Assembly (NCBI RefSeq): GCF_002849605.1 | Contig: NZ_NPIB01000014.1 | Coordinates: 53,911-117,910 of the forward strand | Direction of reading: 5' to 3' | Length of the DNA: 64,000 nucleotides | From: Photobacterium carnosum | Lineage (GTDB): Bacteria; Pseudomonadota; Gammaproteobacteria; Enterobacterales; Vibrionaceae | Shown: piece by piece, positions 9,504-16,554 of the stretch | Position numbering within the stretch: the first letter of the stretch is position 1 | Layout: the number at the start of each line of letters is the position of its first letter | The notes under the pieces: generated by a model | Told to the model about the DNA's origin: nothing | Database searches by the model: none | Seen by the model: the letters and a program-made list of their open reading frames with translations, nothing else | Made by a program: the position numbers and the translations under genes

Positions 9504-9599
9504 ATATGATGAACTAGATACTACTAGTTCATCATTGCTACCTGTACGGTAGTATAAATAAGTACAACATACTTCTAAGCTGCTTGTTCGGCAGTTTTT
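9494..9599 (-). ncRNA. Mini-CRISPR: candidate crRNA-like regulatory guide (CreR/CreA type)
   Basis: On the minus strand, two diverged I-F repeats flank a 14-nt spacer. The first pseudo-repeat (9599-9572) has the hairpin region CTGCC-GAACA-AGCAG with four of five pairs, then the handle CTTAGAAG, one base from the array handle. The spacer TATGTTGTACTTAT occupies 9571-9558. The second pseudo-repeat (9557-9530) has CTACC-GTACA-GGTAG, all five pairs kept through a compensatory G-C to A-T change. A 12-bp perfect hairpin (9535-9524 with 9517-9506) and six T's at 9499-9494 resemble a terminator. Cas6f could process this into a short guide loaded by Cascade. It lies between cas2-3 and cas8f, as regulatory CreR/CreA genes do in other subtypes. 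Structure is seen; function is inferred. Confidence 0.8.
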
Positions 9600-9601
9600 T
9601 C

Positions 9602-9630
9602 ATTGTACTCATTGTATCAGTTAAAGACAA
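9602..9630 (-). promoter_or_regulatory. Promoter of the guide-like RNA
   Basis: Read on the minus strand, TTGTCT (9630-9625) and TACAAT (9607-9602) are separated by exactly 17 bases, a good sigma-70 fit. The start would fall near 9595, the base just before the first pseudo-repeat hairpin. That placement makes the transcript begin directly with the Cas6f-type stem. Confidence 0.65.
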
Positions 9631-9640
9631 ATACATGATT

Positions 9641-9662
9641 GAATTATTTAGTACTACATAGG
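9641..9662 (-). promoter_or_regulatory. PAM-flanked target site for the mini-CRISPR guide
   Basis: On the minus strand, CC (9662-9661), the type I-F PAM, is followed by TATGTAGTACTAAA (9660-9647). Against the guide TATGTTGTACTTAT, positions 1-5, 7-11 and 13 match; 6, 12 and 14 do not. Positions 6 and 12 are bases flipped out in type I R-loops, so the seed pairing is effectively perfect. On the plus strand the PAM touches the TTGATT hexamer at 9663. Confidence 0.75.
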
Positions 9663-9690
9663 TTGATTTTATTTTTTTGTTATGTATTAT
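9663..9690 (+). promoter_or_regulatory. Candidate promoter for the csy (cas8f-cas6f) operon
   Basis: TTGATT (9663-9668), a 16-base spacer and TATTAT (9685-9690) form a plausible sigma-70 promoter pointing at cas8f, 200 bases before its ATG. The PAM of the guide target directly precedes the -35 hexamer, so Cascade bound there should block RNA polymerase. A closer promoter around 9813-9850 cannot be excluded, but its hexamers are poorer. Confidence 0.5.
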
Positions 9691-9722
9691 CATGCATAGT
9701 TTATTGTGTATATATAGGTGAT

Positions 9723-9779
9723 ATGAATGAGTGCAAGGCAAACAAGGTTTTTAGATTTTATGTTGAAAGTTTTGACTAA
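9723..9779 (+). CDS. Mini-ORF, 18 aa, in the csy leader (possible CreT-like or leader peptide)
   Basis: ATG 9723 is preceded by AGGTG at 9716-9720. The 18 codons encode MNECKANKVFRFYVESFD and end at TAA 9777-9779. The ORF lies between the guide-repressed candidate promoter and cas8f. In known CreTA pairs the guide silences a tiny toxic gene located like this, and some toxins act through minimal rare-codon ORFs; one AGA codon is present here. It could equally be a meaningless short frame in a leader. Its coding status is unsupported beyond position and ribosome binding site. Confidence 0.25.
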   Translation: MNECKANKVFRFYVESFD

Positions 9780-9889
9780 AGTCTGTAGTCAATTAGCTAT
9801 CCAGTGTCTCCGTTGGATTATTGATATTTTATTTTAGATTTATAGAGTAGTGGCGATATCTTTTGCTAAAGGTGAAATAGGGAGTTTCT

Positions 9890-11164
9890 ATGCCAATACA
9901 CATCAGCACATTAATTCAAGCGTACATTGAACAACGGCGTCAAACGAAACTTGATGAAATAGAAAAGAAAAAGAATGTTAAAAATGGGGTGTCAGAAATT
10001 GAATTAGCGACCTTGAATGAACAGATTCAAACAGCTTATCAAGATTTTGATATACAAACATGGCTGACAAGTGCTGCAGTGAGAGCTAAACAAATCAGCT
10101 TGGCAACTCATGCGGTGAAGTTTACTCATGGTAGTGCGAAAGGCAGTAATATTCTGTCGTTAGCAACTAATACTGATGCGCCATATCTTGATTCTTCAGC
10201 AATAGTAACTCCCGCAGTCGATGCTGTGGGTAATGCTGCTGCGTTAGATGTGGCTAAATTGCTTCAACTTGATGATGGTAATGCCACACTTGCCGTTTAT
10301 TTGTCACAAGGGGACGATTATGTTTTACGTCCTCTAGCGAGTAGTGATGAACAATGCCAATTGTGGGCTGATGGGTTGCGTCAAGCATTAGAAGTTAAAA
10401 CACCCAGTAGTCATACTTTAGCCAAACAGATCTATTTTCCTATTGGTGGCGATAATCAATACCACCTTATTAGCCCGTTATATTCCTCTGCTTTAGCCCA
10501 CGAATTATTTCATCAGGTACAACATTCCCGTTTTAGTGACGAGATGAAAGCCGCTAGAGAAGCGCGCAAGAAAAATCAACCAAGTGATATTGATGTGGTG
10601 CGTTACTCTAATTTAGCGGTAACCATTAGTGGAGGTTCAAAGCCTCAAAACATTTCTCAATTGAATTCTAAGCGTTATGGAAAAACCTATTTGTTTCCTT
10701 GCACTGCGCCTGATTGGAAAAGTCAATATCAGCCACCTATGTTTGGTTTAAATTGGTTTGATAGCCGCGAGGTGGGACGTAATACCTATTATCTAATTAA
10801 GTTACTGGCTGAGTTTTTAGTTAAAGTGAAACCATTAGATAGCAACATTCGTATTCGTCAACACCGTGATCGATTAGCTGATCAGATCCTTGATAGTATT
10901 TTAACCTTGGCAGCGCCTCATCAAGTGAATACTAAAGGCTGGAGTGAAACCAGTGAATTATCACCAGCACAACAATGCTGGTTAGATCCACAAGCAAGTC
11001 ATCTTTATAACGGTGATTGGCAAACTGAGGTTAGTCGCGATTTTGGTTTATGGCTCAATAACCGTTTAGAAAAGGCCAGTCAGCAGCAATTAATGTTAGG
11101 CAGTGAAGCATTACAACATTGGCAAGCATTATGTCATGACGCTATTCGTGAGGCAGGACGATGA
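9890..11164 (+). CDS. cas8f: Cas8f (Csy1), large subunit of the I-F Cascade
   Basis: Csy1 caps the 5' handle end of the crRNA with Csy2 and reads the CC PAM in target DNA. This 424-residue protein has the family layout: MPIHISTLIQAYIEQRR at the N-terminus, VRAKQISLATHAVKFTHG near residues 62-79, LAHELFHQVQHSRF near residue 202, and FGLNWFDSREVGRN followed by a helical C-terminal bundle that recruits Cas2-3. GGGAG upstream (about 9881-9885) supports the ATG at 9890. It is the first gene of the four-gene effector operon and overlaps cas5f by four bases (ATGA), implying translational coupling. Full length and motif coverage suggest an intact canonical I-F1 effector rather than the shortened forms of transposon-associated I-F3. 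Confidence 0.95.
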   Translation: MPIHISTLIQAYIEQRRQTKLDEIEKKKNVKNGVSEIELATLNEQIQTAYQDFDIQTWLTSAAVRAKQISLATHAVKFTHGSAKGSNILSLATNTDAPYLDSSAIVTPAVDAVGNAAALDVAKLLQLDDGNATLAVYLSQGDDYVLRPLASSDEQCQLWADGLRQALEVKTPSSHTLAKQIYFPIGGDNQYHLISPLYSSALAHELFHQVQHSRFSDEMKAAREARKKNQPSDIDVVRYSNLAVTISGGSKPQNISQLNSKRYGKTYLFPCTAPDWKSQYQPPMFGLNWFDSREVGRNTYYLIKLLAEFLVKVKPLDSNIRIRQHRDRLADQILDSILTLAAPHQVNTKGWSETSELSPAQQCWLDPQASHLYNGDWQTEVSRDFGLWLNNRLEKASQQQLMLGSEALQHWQALCHDAIREAGR

Positions 11165-12105
11165 GTTTATTTATTCTTAAAAATATGCATATTGAAGGTG
11201 CAAATGCGATTGCAGGTTTTACTTATGGTTTTCCTGCTATTACTCAGTTTTTAGGGTTTGCGCATGCATTATCACGCAAAGTTGAGCCACAACATGGGAT
11301 CAGCTTTGATGGTTGTGCAGTGATGTGTCATCAGCATCAAGTGCATGCTTATCGGGGCAGTGATTGGGATGATTATGGTTTTGCATTAACCCGTAATCCG
11401 TTAGCGAAAGACGGTAAAACAGCGCCTATTGTTGAAGAAGGGAAAATGAACCTTTGTGTATCGTTGCTGATTGAATGCAAAGGCTTCAGTAGCGGTAACA
11501 GCGAGCAAGAACAACTTATCAGTGACGCCATAAAAACGCTGGCATCAAGTCAACGTTGTGCTGGTGGACGTATTACCCATATTGAAGCGTGTCAATTTAA
11601 ACCAATGCCGAATGAGGCAAGTGATTGTCGCAAACTTTTACGACCATTGTTACCTGGGTTTATTTTATGTGATCGTAGCGATTATCTACAGCAACATAAT
11701 GAAAGTAATGATCAAAATATGATCATGAACTGGCTCGATTTTAGTGCCTTGCGTTACCGTTATGAAACACTTACTGAAAGTAACAGTCCAGATGTAGAAC
11801 AAGGGCAGTGGCAACGTGTCAATAAGCCTCAAAGTGGCTATTTAGTGCCACTGATGATCGGTTATAAACAAATCAGCGAGGTATTTGCTGCCGGAGAGGT
11901 GGCGAATGTTCGTGATAACACAACCCCATTTGCATTTACTGAGGCGGTTTACAGTGTCGGTGAGTGGATAGGCAGTCCTAGTCGGGTTGAATCCATCAAT
12001 CAAATATTATGGCGTTATCAATATAGTTCACCGTATTATTTATGCCGCGCCCAACAATCTATTCATTCTATTGAAAGTAATGAAGATTTCGACTTTTCTT
12101 ATTAA
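11161..12105 (+). CDS. cas5f: Cas5f (Csy2), effector subunit
   Basis: Csy2 is the Cas5-like RAMP subunit that grips the 5' handle of the crRNA and pairs with Csy1 at the tail of the complex. The 314-residue product starts MSLFILKNMHIEGANAIAG and contains the family's FTYGFPAITQFLGFAHAL block, a histidine-rich HQHQVHAY segment and the GGRITHIE strand before the second half. It shares ATGA with the end of cas8f and ends 19 bases before cas7f. It is a separate gene, not the Cas8-Cas5 fusion seen in I-F3 systems, which supports assignment to I-F1. Confidence 0.94.
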   Translation: MSLFILKNMHIEGANAIAGFTYGFPAITQFLGFAHALSRKVEPQHGISFDGCAVMCHQHQVHAYRGSDWDDYGFALTRNPLAKDGKTAPIVEEGKMNLCVSLLIECKGFSSGNSEQEQLISDAIKTLASSQRCAGGRITHIEACQFKPMPNEASDCRKLLRPLLPGFILCDRSDYLQQHNESNDQNMIMNWLDFSALRYRYETLTESNSPDVEQGQWQRVNKPQSGYLVPLMIGYKQISEVFAAGEVANVRDNTTPFAFTEAVYSVGEWIGSPSRVESINQILWRYQYSSPYYLCRAQQSIHSIESNEDFDFSY

Positions 12106-12124
12106 ATAGCCAAGGATGTATACA

Positions 12125-13123
12125 ATGACAACGAAGTTAACCACACCATCAGTATTAGCTTTTGAAGGCAAATTGGCTTGCTCAGATGCCGTAATGGCCG
12201 CGGGTAATTGGAATGAAACAGCCACTAGCGCCAATTGGCAGCCTATCGCTGTTAATGAGAAATCAGTACGCGGTACGATCTCTAATCGTATGAAAGGGCC
12301 TAAAGCGAATGATCCGGCTAAATTAGATGCTGAAATTCAAAAGGCAAATTTACAAACGGTAGATAATGCTGCGTTACCGTTTGATTGCGATACGCTTAAA
12401 TTAACCTTTACGCTACGTGTTCTCGGTGATTTAAATGTGCCTTCTACGTGTAATAGCCCTGATTACCAAGCGGCATTAAGTCAATTGATTAAAGGCTACG
12501 TTACTGAGCATGGGTTTAAAGAATTAGCAACACGTTATGCTACTAATCTCGTTAATGGTCGTTTTCTATGGCGTAACCGCGTTGGGGCTGAAAATGTCAT
12601 GGTGACAGTACAGCATCATGATCAGGTGTGGACGTTTGACAGTTTAGATTACAGCCTCCGTCAATTTACTGCTGCAAAGGGTGATTTAGTAGCATTATCA
12701 CAGGTGATTGAGCAAGGATTACTTGGCGAAAAAGCAACCTTATTAACCGTGACTGCCTTTGTACAATTAGGTCATGGTCAAACAGTATTCCCATCTCAAG
12801 AATTGGTTATGAATACGGGCTCTGGTGATAAGAGTAAGTATCTGTATCAACTAAATGGTCAAGCGGCAATGCACTCTCAAAAAATTGGTAATGCATTACG
12901 CACCATTGATACATGGCATCCTGAAACAGAAGAAGTTGGACCGATTGCCGTTGAACCTTATGGCTCGGTTACTAATCGCGGTAAAGCGTACCGTCAGCCT
13001 AAAGAAAAAACAGATTTCTATAACTTATTAGATAACTGGTTATTAAAAGACAAAGCGCCTGAATTAGAGCAACAACATTATGTGATGGCGATGTTGGTGC
13101 GCGGCGGTGTATTTGGAGAATAG
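12125..13123 (+). CDS. cas7f: Cas7f (Csy3), crRNA backbone subunit
   Basis: Six copies of Csy3 normally form the helical backbone along the 32-nt spacer, each thumb flipping every sixth base; this spacing is what the mismatch pattern of the guide target at 9647-9660 reflects. Family blocks are clear: [77 protein letters not shown] and [18 protein letters not shown] place the start at ATG 12125 rather than 12116, because AAGGA at 12112-12116 lies 8 bases upstream. The resulting 332 residues match the family length. It follows cas5f by 19 bases. Confidence 0.95.
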   Translation: MTTKLTTPSVLAFEGKLACSDAVMAAGNWNETATSANWQPIAVNEKSVRGTISNRMKGPKANDPAKLDAEIQKANLQTVDNAALPFDCDTLKLTFTLRVLGDLNVPSTCNSPDYQAALSQLIKGYVTEHGFKELATRYATNLVNGRFLWRNRVGAENVMVTVQHHDQVWTFDSLDYSLRQFTAAKGDLVALSQVIEQGLLGEKATLLTVTAFVQLGHGQTVFPSQELVMNTGSGDKSKYLYQLNGQAAMHSQKIGNALRTIDTWHPETEEVGPIAVEPYGSVTNRGKAYRQPKEKTDFYNLLDNWLLKDKAPELEQQHYVMAMLVRGGVFGE

Positions 13124-13128
13124 CGATT

Positions 13129-13683
13129 ATGTTGTATTACATTGATATTCAAGTGCTGCCTGATTTAGAAACCTCTGCGGCAGTATTAATGAATAACTTA
13201 TTTGCGAAATTACATCGTCAATTAGCAGCGGTAGGTAATGGTGCTGTGGGGATCAGTTTTCCCAATGCGCACAAAACATTGGGCGATACTTTACGTTTAC
13301 ACGGTTCTCAAATAGCACTTGAACAAATGATGGCGAATACTTGGCTGAAAGGGCTAAGAGATTACACGCGTATTACGGCTATTATCGCTATTCCAAGTGA
13401 GATTAAGGGTTATCAAACTGTAAAGCGCGTACAAGCAAAAACTGCGAATAATAAGCGTAAGCGGTCGATAGCTAAAGGTTGGATCAGTGCGGATGAAGCG
13501 ATTCATGCAATTCCGAACACAGCAGAGCGTAGATTAACCTTGCCTTATGTTCAAATTCAAAGTTTATCTAATCAGAATGTGATGCGAGTATTTATTGAGC
13601 ACAGCCAAGTTGTGAGTGCTGCAACTGACGGTGTATTTAGTAGCTATGGATTAAGTGCTACCGCAACGATCCCTGTATTTTAA
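13129..13683 (+). CDS. cas6f: Cas6f (Csy4), crRNA-processing endoribonuclease
   Basis: Csy4 cuts pre-crRNA just 3' of the repeat hairpin and stays bound to it. In this 184-residue protein the catalytic histidine is His29 in KLHRQL, the same position as in the Pseudomonas enzyme. The basic helix NNKRKRSIAKG (about residues 108-118) corresponds to the arginine-rich helix that lies in the RNA major groove, and the C-terminal YGLSATATIPVF strand is typical. It needs the C-G pair at the base of the stem; that pair is kept in both array repeats and both pseudo-repeats at 9538-9594. It starts five bases after cas7f and ends the effector operon. Confidence 0.95.
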   Translation: MLYYIDIQVLPDLETSAAVLMNNLFAKLHRQLAAVGNGAVGISFPNAHKTLGDTLRLHGSQIALEQMMANTWLKGLRDYTRITAIIAIPSEIKGYQTVKRVQAKTANNKRKRSIAKGWISADEAIHAIPNTAERRLTLPYVQIQSLSNQNVMRVFIEHSQVVSAATDGVFSSYGLSATATIPVF

Positions 13684-13711
13684 GTGCTGTTTTGATTGTA
13701 ATAGCAATAAT

Positions 13712-13746
13712 GGGTTAGATGAGTATTCATTTAACCCTTTTTTTTA
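13712..13746 (+). terminator. Terminator of the csy operon
   Basis: GGGTTAGATGA (13712-13722) pairs with TCATTTAACCC (13727-13737) through 11 pairs with one G-U, a 4-base loop and a run of T's to 13746. It separates the effector operon from array 2. Confidence 0.85.
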
Positions 13747-13863
13747 GCCTTTATTAGTTGCATTTAAAATCAATGACTTATAATCAGAAGATAAAAAAGG
13801 GGTAAAAGAGGGTTTTTAGGGTTTTATTTAAATTAAACAATCGCTTATTATAGTTAAGCTTCA
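13747..13863 (+). promoter_or_regulatory. Leader of CRISPR array 2, with IHF-like site
   Basis: The final bases before the first repeat (AAGCTTCA) match the array 1 leader. AATCAATGACTTA at 13768-13780 fits the IHF consensus WATCAANNNNTTR exactly; IHF bends I-F leaders during spacer integration. The promoter of the array should lie in this AT-rich segment, but I cannot single out its hexamers. Confidence 0.65.
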
Positions 13864-15152
13864 GTTCACTGCCGCACAGGCAGCTTAGAAAATTACTAAC
13901 ATTTTTTAATTGAGCGATAACTTGTTCACTGCCGCACAGGCAGCTTAGAAAAAACCGATCAACAGAATCAAATAAACGTTGAGGTTCACTGCCGCACAGG
14001 CAGCTTAGAAAAGAATCAGTAGCAGAAAAAATCATTTTAGTATGTTCACTGCCGCACAGGCAGCTTAGAAATGATCGTCTTTTTAGATTTTATCGTTCAA
14101 TAAGTTCACTGCCGCACAGGCAGCTTAGAAATTATGCTGGCTGGTAGCTCCATTTTTCCATAAGTTCACTGCCGCACAGGCAGCTTAGAAACAAACGATC
14201 CAGTAAAAGCCCGCACTTTACGAGTTCACTGCCGCACAGGCAGCTTAGAAAAGATAAGATTATCGATATGCTCGTATTGCTTGGTTCACTGCCGCACAGG
14301 CAGCTTAGAAAAACAATGCTTAATTCTTTCAGATAATTATGAAAGTTCACTGCGGCACAGGCAGCTTAGAAAAAAGGGTCACATAATTATAACTTTACCA
14401 TTACGTTCACTGCCGCACAGGCAGCTTAGAAAGCTATGAGTCATTCTATAAATACTCATATAAAGTTCACTGCCGCACAGGCAGCTTAGAAAAGTACCCG
14501 TAGAAGAATAAAGCAAATGAACTTGTTCACTGCCGCACAGGCAGCTTAGAAAAAGTAAAGCCCGCACACTCCGACCTGGTGACGGTTCACTGCCGCACAG
14601 GCAGCTTAGAAAATCCCAAATTGACCAACAAACAACAAAATCAAGTTCACTGCCGCACAGGCAGCTTAGAAAAATGGCACTTTCAAGCGAGGAATCTTTA
14701 TCATGTTCACTGCCGCACAGGCAGCTTAGAAAACCTAACGCAACAAAACCAACATGCTCGCGTGGTTCACTGCCGCACAGGCAGCTTAGAAAAAACACCG
14801 CAATATTCTCCCCCGTCTTCAACAGTTCACTGCCGCACAGGCAGCTTAGAAAAGTAATAAAAGTAATCAGCAAAACACCGACAAGTTCACTGCCGCACAG
14901 GCAGCTTAGAAAACCAATAGTCCCCTTACCCACTTCCAACCCGTGTTCACTGCCGCACAGGCAGCTTAGAAACAGACCATGTCGTACTGTTCTTGCGAAT
15001 ATCCGTTCACTGCCGCACAGGCAGCTTAGAAAGATACGACGAGCCTGATGTATTAGTTCGGGATGTTCACTGCCGCACAGGCAGCTTAGCAACATTCAAT
15101 GCGATTGGCTTTGAGCTTGTAAATGTTAACTACCGTACTGGTAGATTATTAA
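13864..15152 (+). CRISPR. CRISPR array 2, type I-F, 22 repeats and 21 spacers, leader on the left
   Basis: The same 28-bp repeat as array 1, here in canonical orientation on the plus strand, recurs every 60 bases from 13864 (one 33-nt spacer at 14312-14344). Repeat 9 (14345) has C to G at position 10, which breaks one stem pair. Repeat 21 (15065-15092) has handle CTTAGCAA. Repeat 22 (15125-15152) is degenerate at eight positions, yet its stem is preserved as CTACC/GGTAG by a compensatory A-T pair. Degeneration at the right end marks the trailer, so transcription is rightward from the leader after cas6f. Young spacers are next to 13891. Confidence 0.98.
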
Positions 15153-15220
15153 ACAGGAAGGGCATAACGATAAATTGAATGGAGGGGTGAAGCGGTTAGA
15201 TTTACATCAAAAGGTTAACC

Positions 15221-15248
15221 ATAAAGTCCACCATTCGCTGGACTTTAT
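15221..15248. terminator. Hairpin between array 2 and the small leftward ORF
   Basis: ATAAAGTCCA (15221-15230) and TGGACTTTAT (15239-15248) form a perfect 10-bp stem with an 8-base loop. No T-run follows on either strand, so it may be a weak bidirectional terminator between convergent units. Confidence 0.45.
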
Positions 15249-15267
15249 GTTGTTAGTTACATGCTGT

Positions 15268-15447
15268 TTACTGATTATTCTCATGTTCAAATTCGATCCA
15301 CGCTTTTTCTAATTCAATGAGACTGGCTGTGATTTTAGCTTTGTCTTGTTTTTGAATGATTAATTGTCGAACGTGCTCTTGCTGTATAAAAATATCCTGA
15401 CGTTTATTGTCTACAAAGTAATTTCTTAATCCTTTTGCCTGATCCAT
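15268..15447 (-). CDS. Small helical hypothetical protein, 59 aa
   Basis: On the minus strand, ATG at 15447 opens 59 codons starting MDQAKGLRNYFVDNKRQDIF and ending EFEHENNQ, with TAA at 15270-15268. The product is highly charged, rich in Gln, Lys and Glu, and looks like a single long amphipathic helix or short coiled coil, with no signal or membrane segment. I do not recognise the family. A GGA about 11 bases upstream is only a weak ribosome binding site. The regular, non-low-complexity composition and the flanking hairpin at 15221-15248 favour a real gene, but coding is unproven. It lies just beyond the trailer of array 2. Confidence 0.45.
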   Translation of the reverse strand: MDQAKGLRNYFVDNKRQDIFIQQEHVRQLIIQKQDKAKITASLIELEKAWIEFEHENNQ

Positions 15448-15651
15448 ATACTGATGTCCAATATAAAACGGTGTATATCAAAATAGTACATTTATTGTGG
15501 TTATTCTCAAGTGTTTGATAGGCTGAATGGATTTTTTGTGCACTTATTTGCTTATGGCGTATCAACTATGAAACAGGTTATGCCATTATATAAAGTAGAG
15601 GGGATATGATAAATTATGTTGAATTTATAGAGTGATAAAGGTTAAAAGAAA

Positions 15652-15681
15652 TACCCGTTACTAAAAATTTAATAACGGGTA
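15652..15681 (-). terminator. Terminator after the 150-aa hypothetical gene
   Basis: TACCCGTTA (15652-15660) and TAACGGGTA (15673-15681) form a 9-bp stem. On the minus strand it is followed by TTTCTTTT, fitting termination of the leftward gene that ends at 15691. Confidence 0.75.
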
Positions 15682-15690
15682 CAGATAGAA

Positions 15691-16143
15691 CTATCGAATA
15701 ACGTTTTTGAAGTGCTTCTTACGTGTAAATAAGAAGTCTATATCAGGCGGGAAGTCTTTATTGTTTTTAGCATGAGTCATCATGTCAAAGACTTTAAATT
15801 CCGCTAAGATTGCAAAGGGATAAGGGCTAAATTCACCTTCGCCATTTGCCTGTAAAGTAGGATCGTAATACTTACCATCTTTAAAAATAATCGCTTGGTC
15901 AATGATTGTTGCTTCATTACAGCGATAACCTAAAACATAGCGCTCACCACGACAATAAATCACATTCATATAACTATTATAGAATGTTTCATTTTCAGTC
16001 GTAGTACAGGCTGCTAATACCTCAGGATCCATTGCCTCTACCGTTACAATACGGACTTTCTCGGCAATAAAATTGCGTTCTTCTAGTTGTTGATGAATAG
16101 CTTCAAGACTTAATTGAGTCACTTTTAATACCGCAGAAATCAA
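15691..16143 (-). CDS. Hypothetical cytoplasmic protein, about 150 aa
   Basis: This leftward frame encodes a soluble alpha/beta-looking protein with a central block CRGERYVLGYRCNEATIIDQAIIFKDGKYYDPT and three cysteines; it has no signal peptide or membrane helix. I do not recognise a family. The start is uncertain: TTG 16143 and GTG 16122 lack a clear ribosome binding site, the first ATG lies only at residue 38, and the frame stays open a little upstream. A strong terminator at 15652-15681 directly follows the stop, which supports a real transcribed gene. It is divergent from the siderophore receptor. Confidence 0.6.
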   Translation of the reverse strand: MISAVLKVTQLSLEAIHQQLEERNFIAEKVRIVTVEAMDPEVLAACTTTENETFYNSYMNVIYCRGERYVLGYRCNEATIIDQAIIFKDGKYYDPTLQANGEGEFSPYPFAILAEFKVFDMMTHAKNNKDFPPDIDFLFTRKKHFKNVIR

Positions 16144-16554
16144 TAAAAACGGCCGAATTATACGCTCGTTTGTTCTAAATGTCTTCGAAAAAACAGTATT
16201 GAGTACGGAATAATTAATAGTTATTAGAGGACGAATACTGCCTGATTTGAGAATAGATTGTATTTATTGATAGTGAATTGATTATCAATTGTATTTGTTG
16301 ACAAAAAATTCACGAATGCAAAGAATGTAAATTTAAATGCAAATGGTAATGGTTATCACTTATATTCCTGTTCTGAGTTTGACGGCATCATTTGATGGTG
16401 GCAAACAATCAAGACGACTTGAACGGTGAGTTGATGCTGATATTGAGTATCTTTAAAGGCCTACAGAGGTTCGCTTTTAAAGATGCGGTATTAAGTTACA
16501 ACACGATTCAATTGGTTTTATTCTCAAAGATACGGTAATTGGAGATAACGGAAT
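16144..16554 (+). promoter_or_regulatory. Regulatory region of the siderophore receptor with two Fur-box-like sites
   Basis: A first Fur-like palindrome lies at 16269-16287 (GATAGTGAATTGATTATC), and a second at about 16342-16358 reads AATGGTAATGGTTATCA, 14 of 17 bases matching the AATGATAATCATTATCA core. Both precede the TonB-dependent receptor, so iron repression by Fur is likely. GGAGATAACGGAAT before 16555 supplies the ribosome binding site. The remaining bases show nothing else that I can name. Confidence 0.65.

Noticed and set aside
9537..9600. The plus-strand GCTGC...GGCAG-TTTTTT as a plain terminator of cas2-3
   Set aside because: The stem is weak on the plus strand, while handle, spacer register, promoter and target on the minus strand all fit a guide RNA. 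It might still terminate weakly.
3522..15152. A Tn7-like CRISPR-associated transposon (I-F3)
   Set aside because: cas1 and cas2-3 are present, cas8f and cas5f are separate genes, and no tnsA/B/C or tniQ is in the window; this is canonical I-F1.
15268..16143. Anti-CRISPR genes next to array 2
   Set aside because: Neither small protein resembles a known anti-CRISPR, and no helix-turn-helix aca partner is adjacent.
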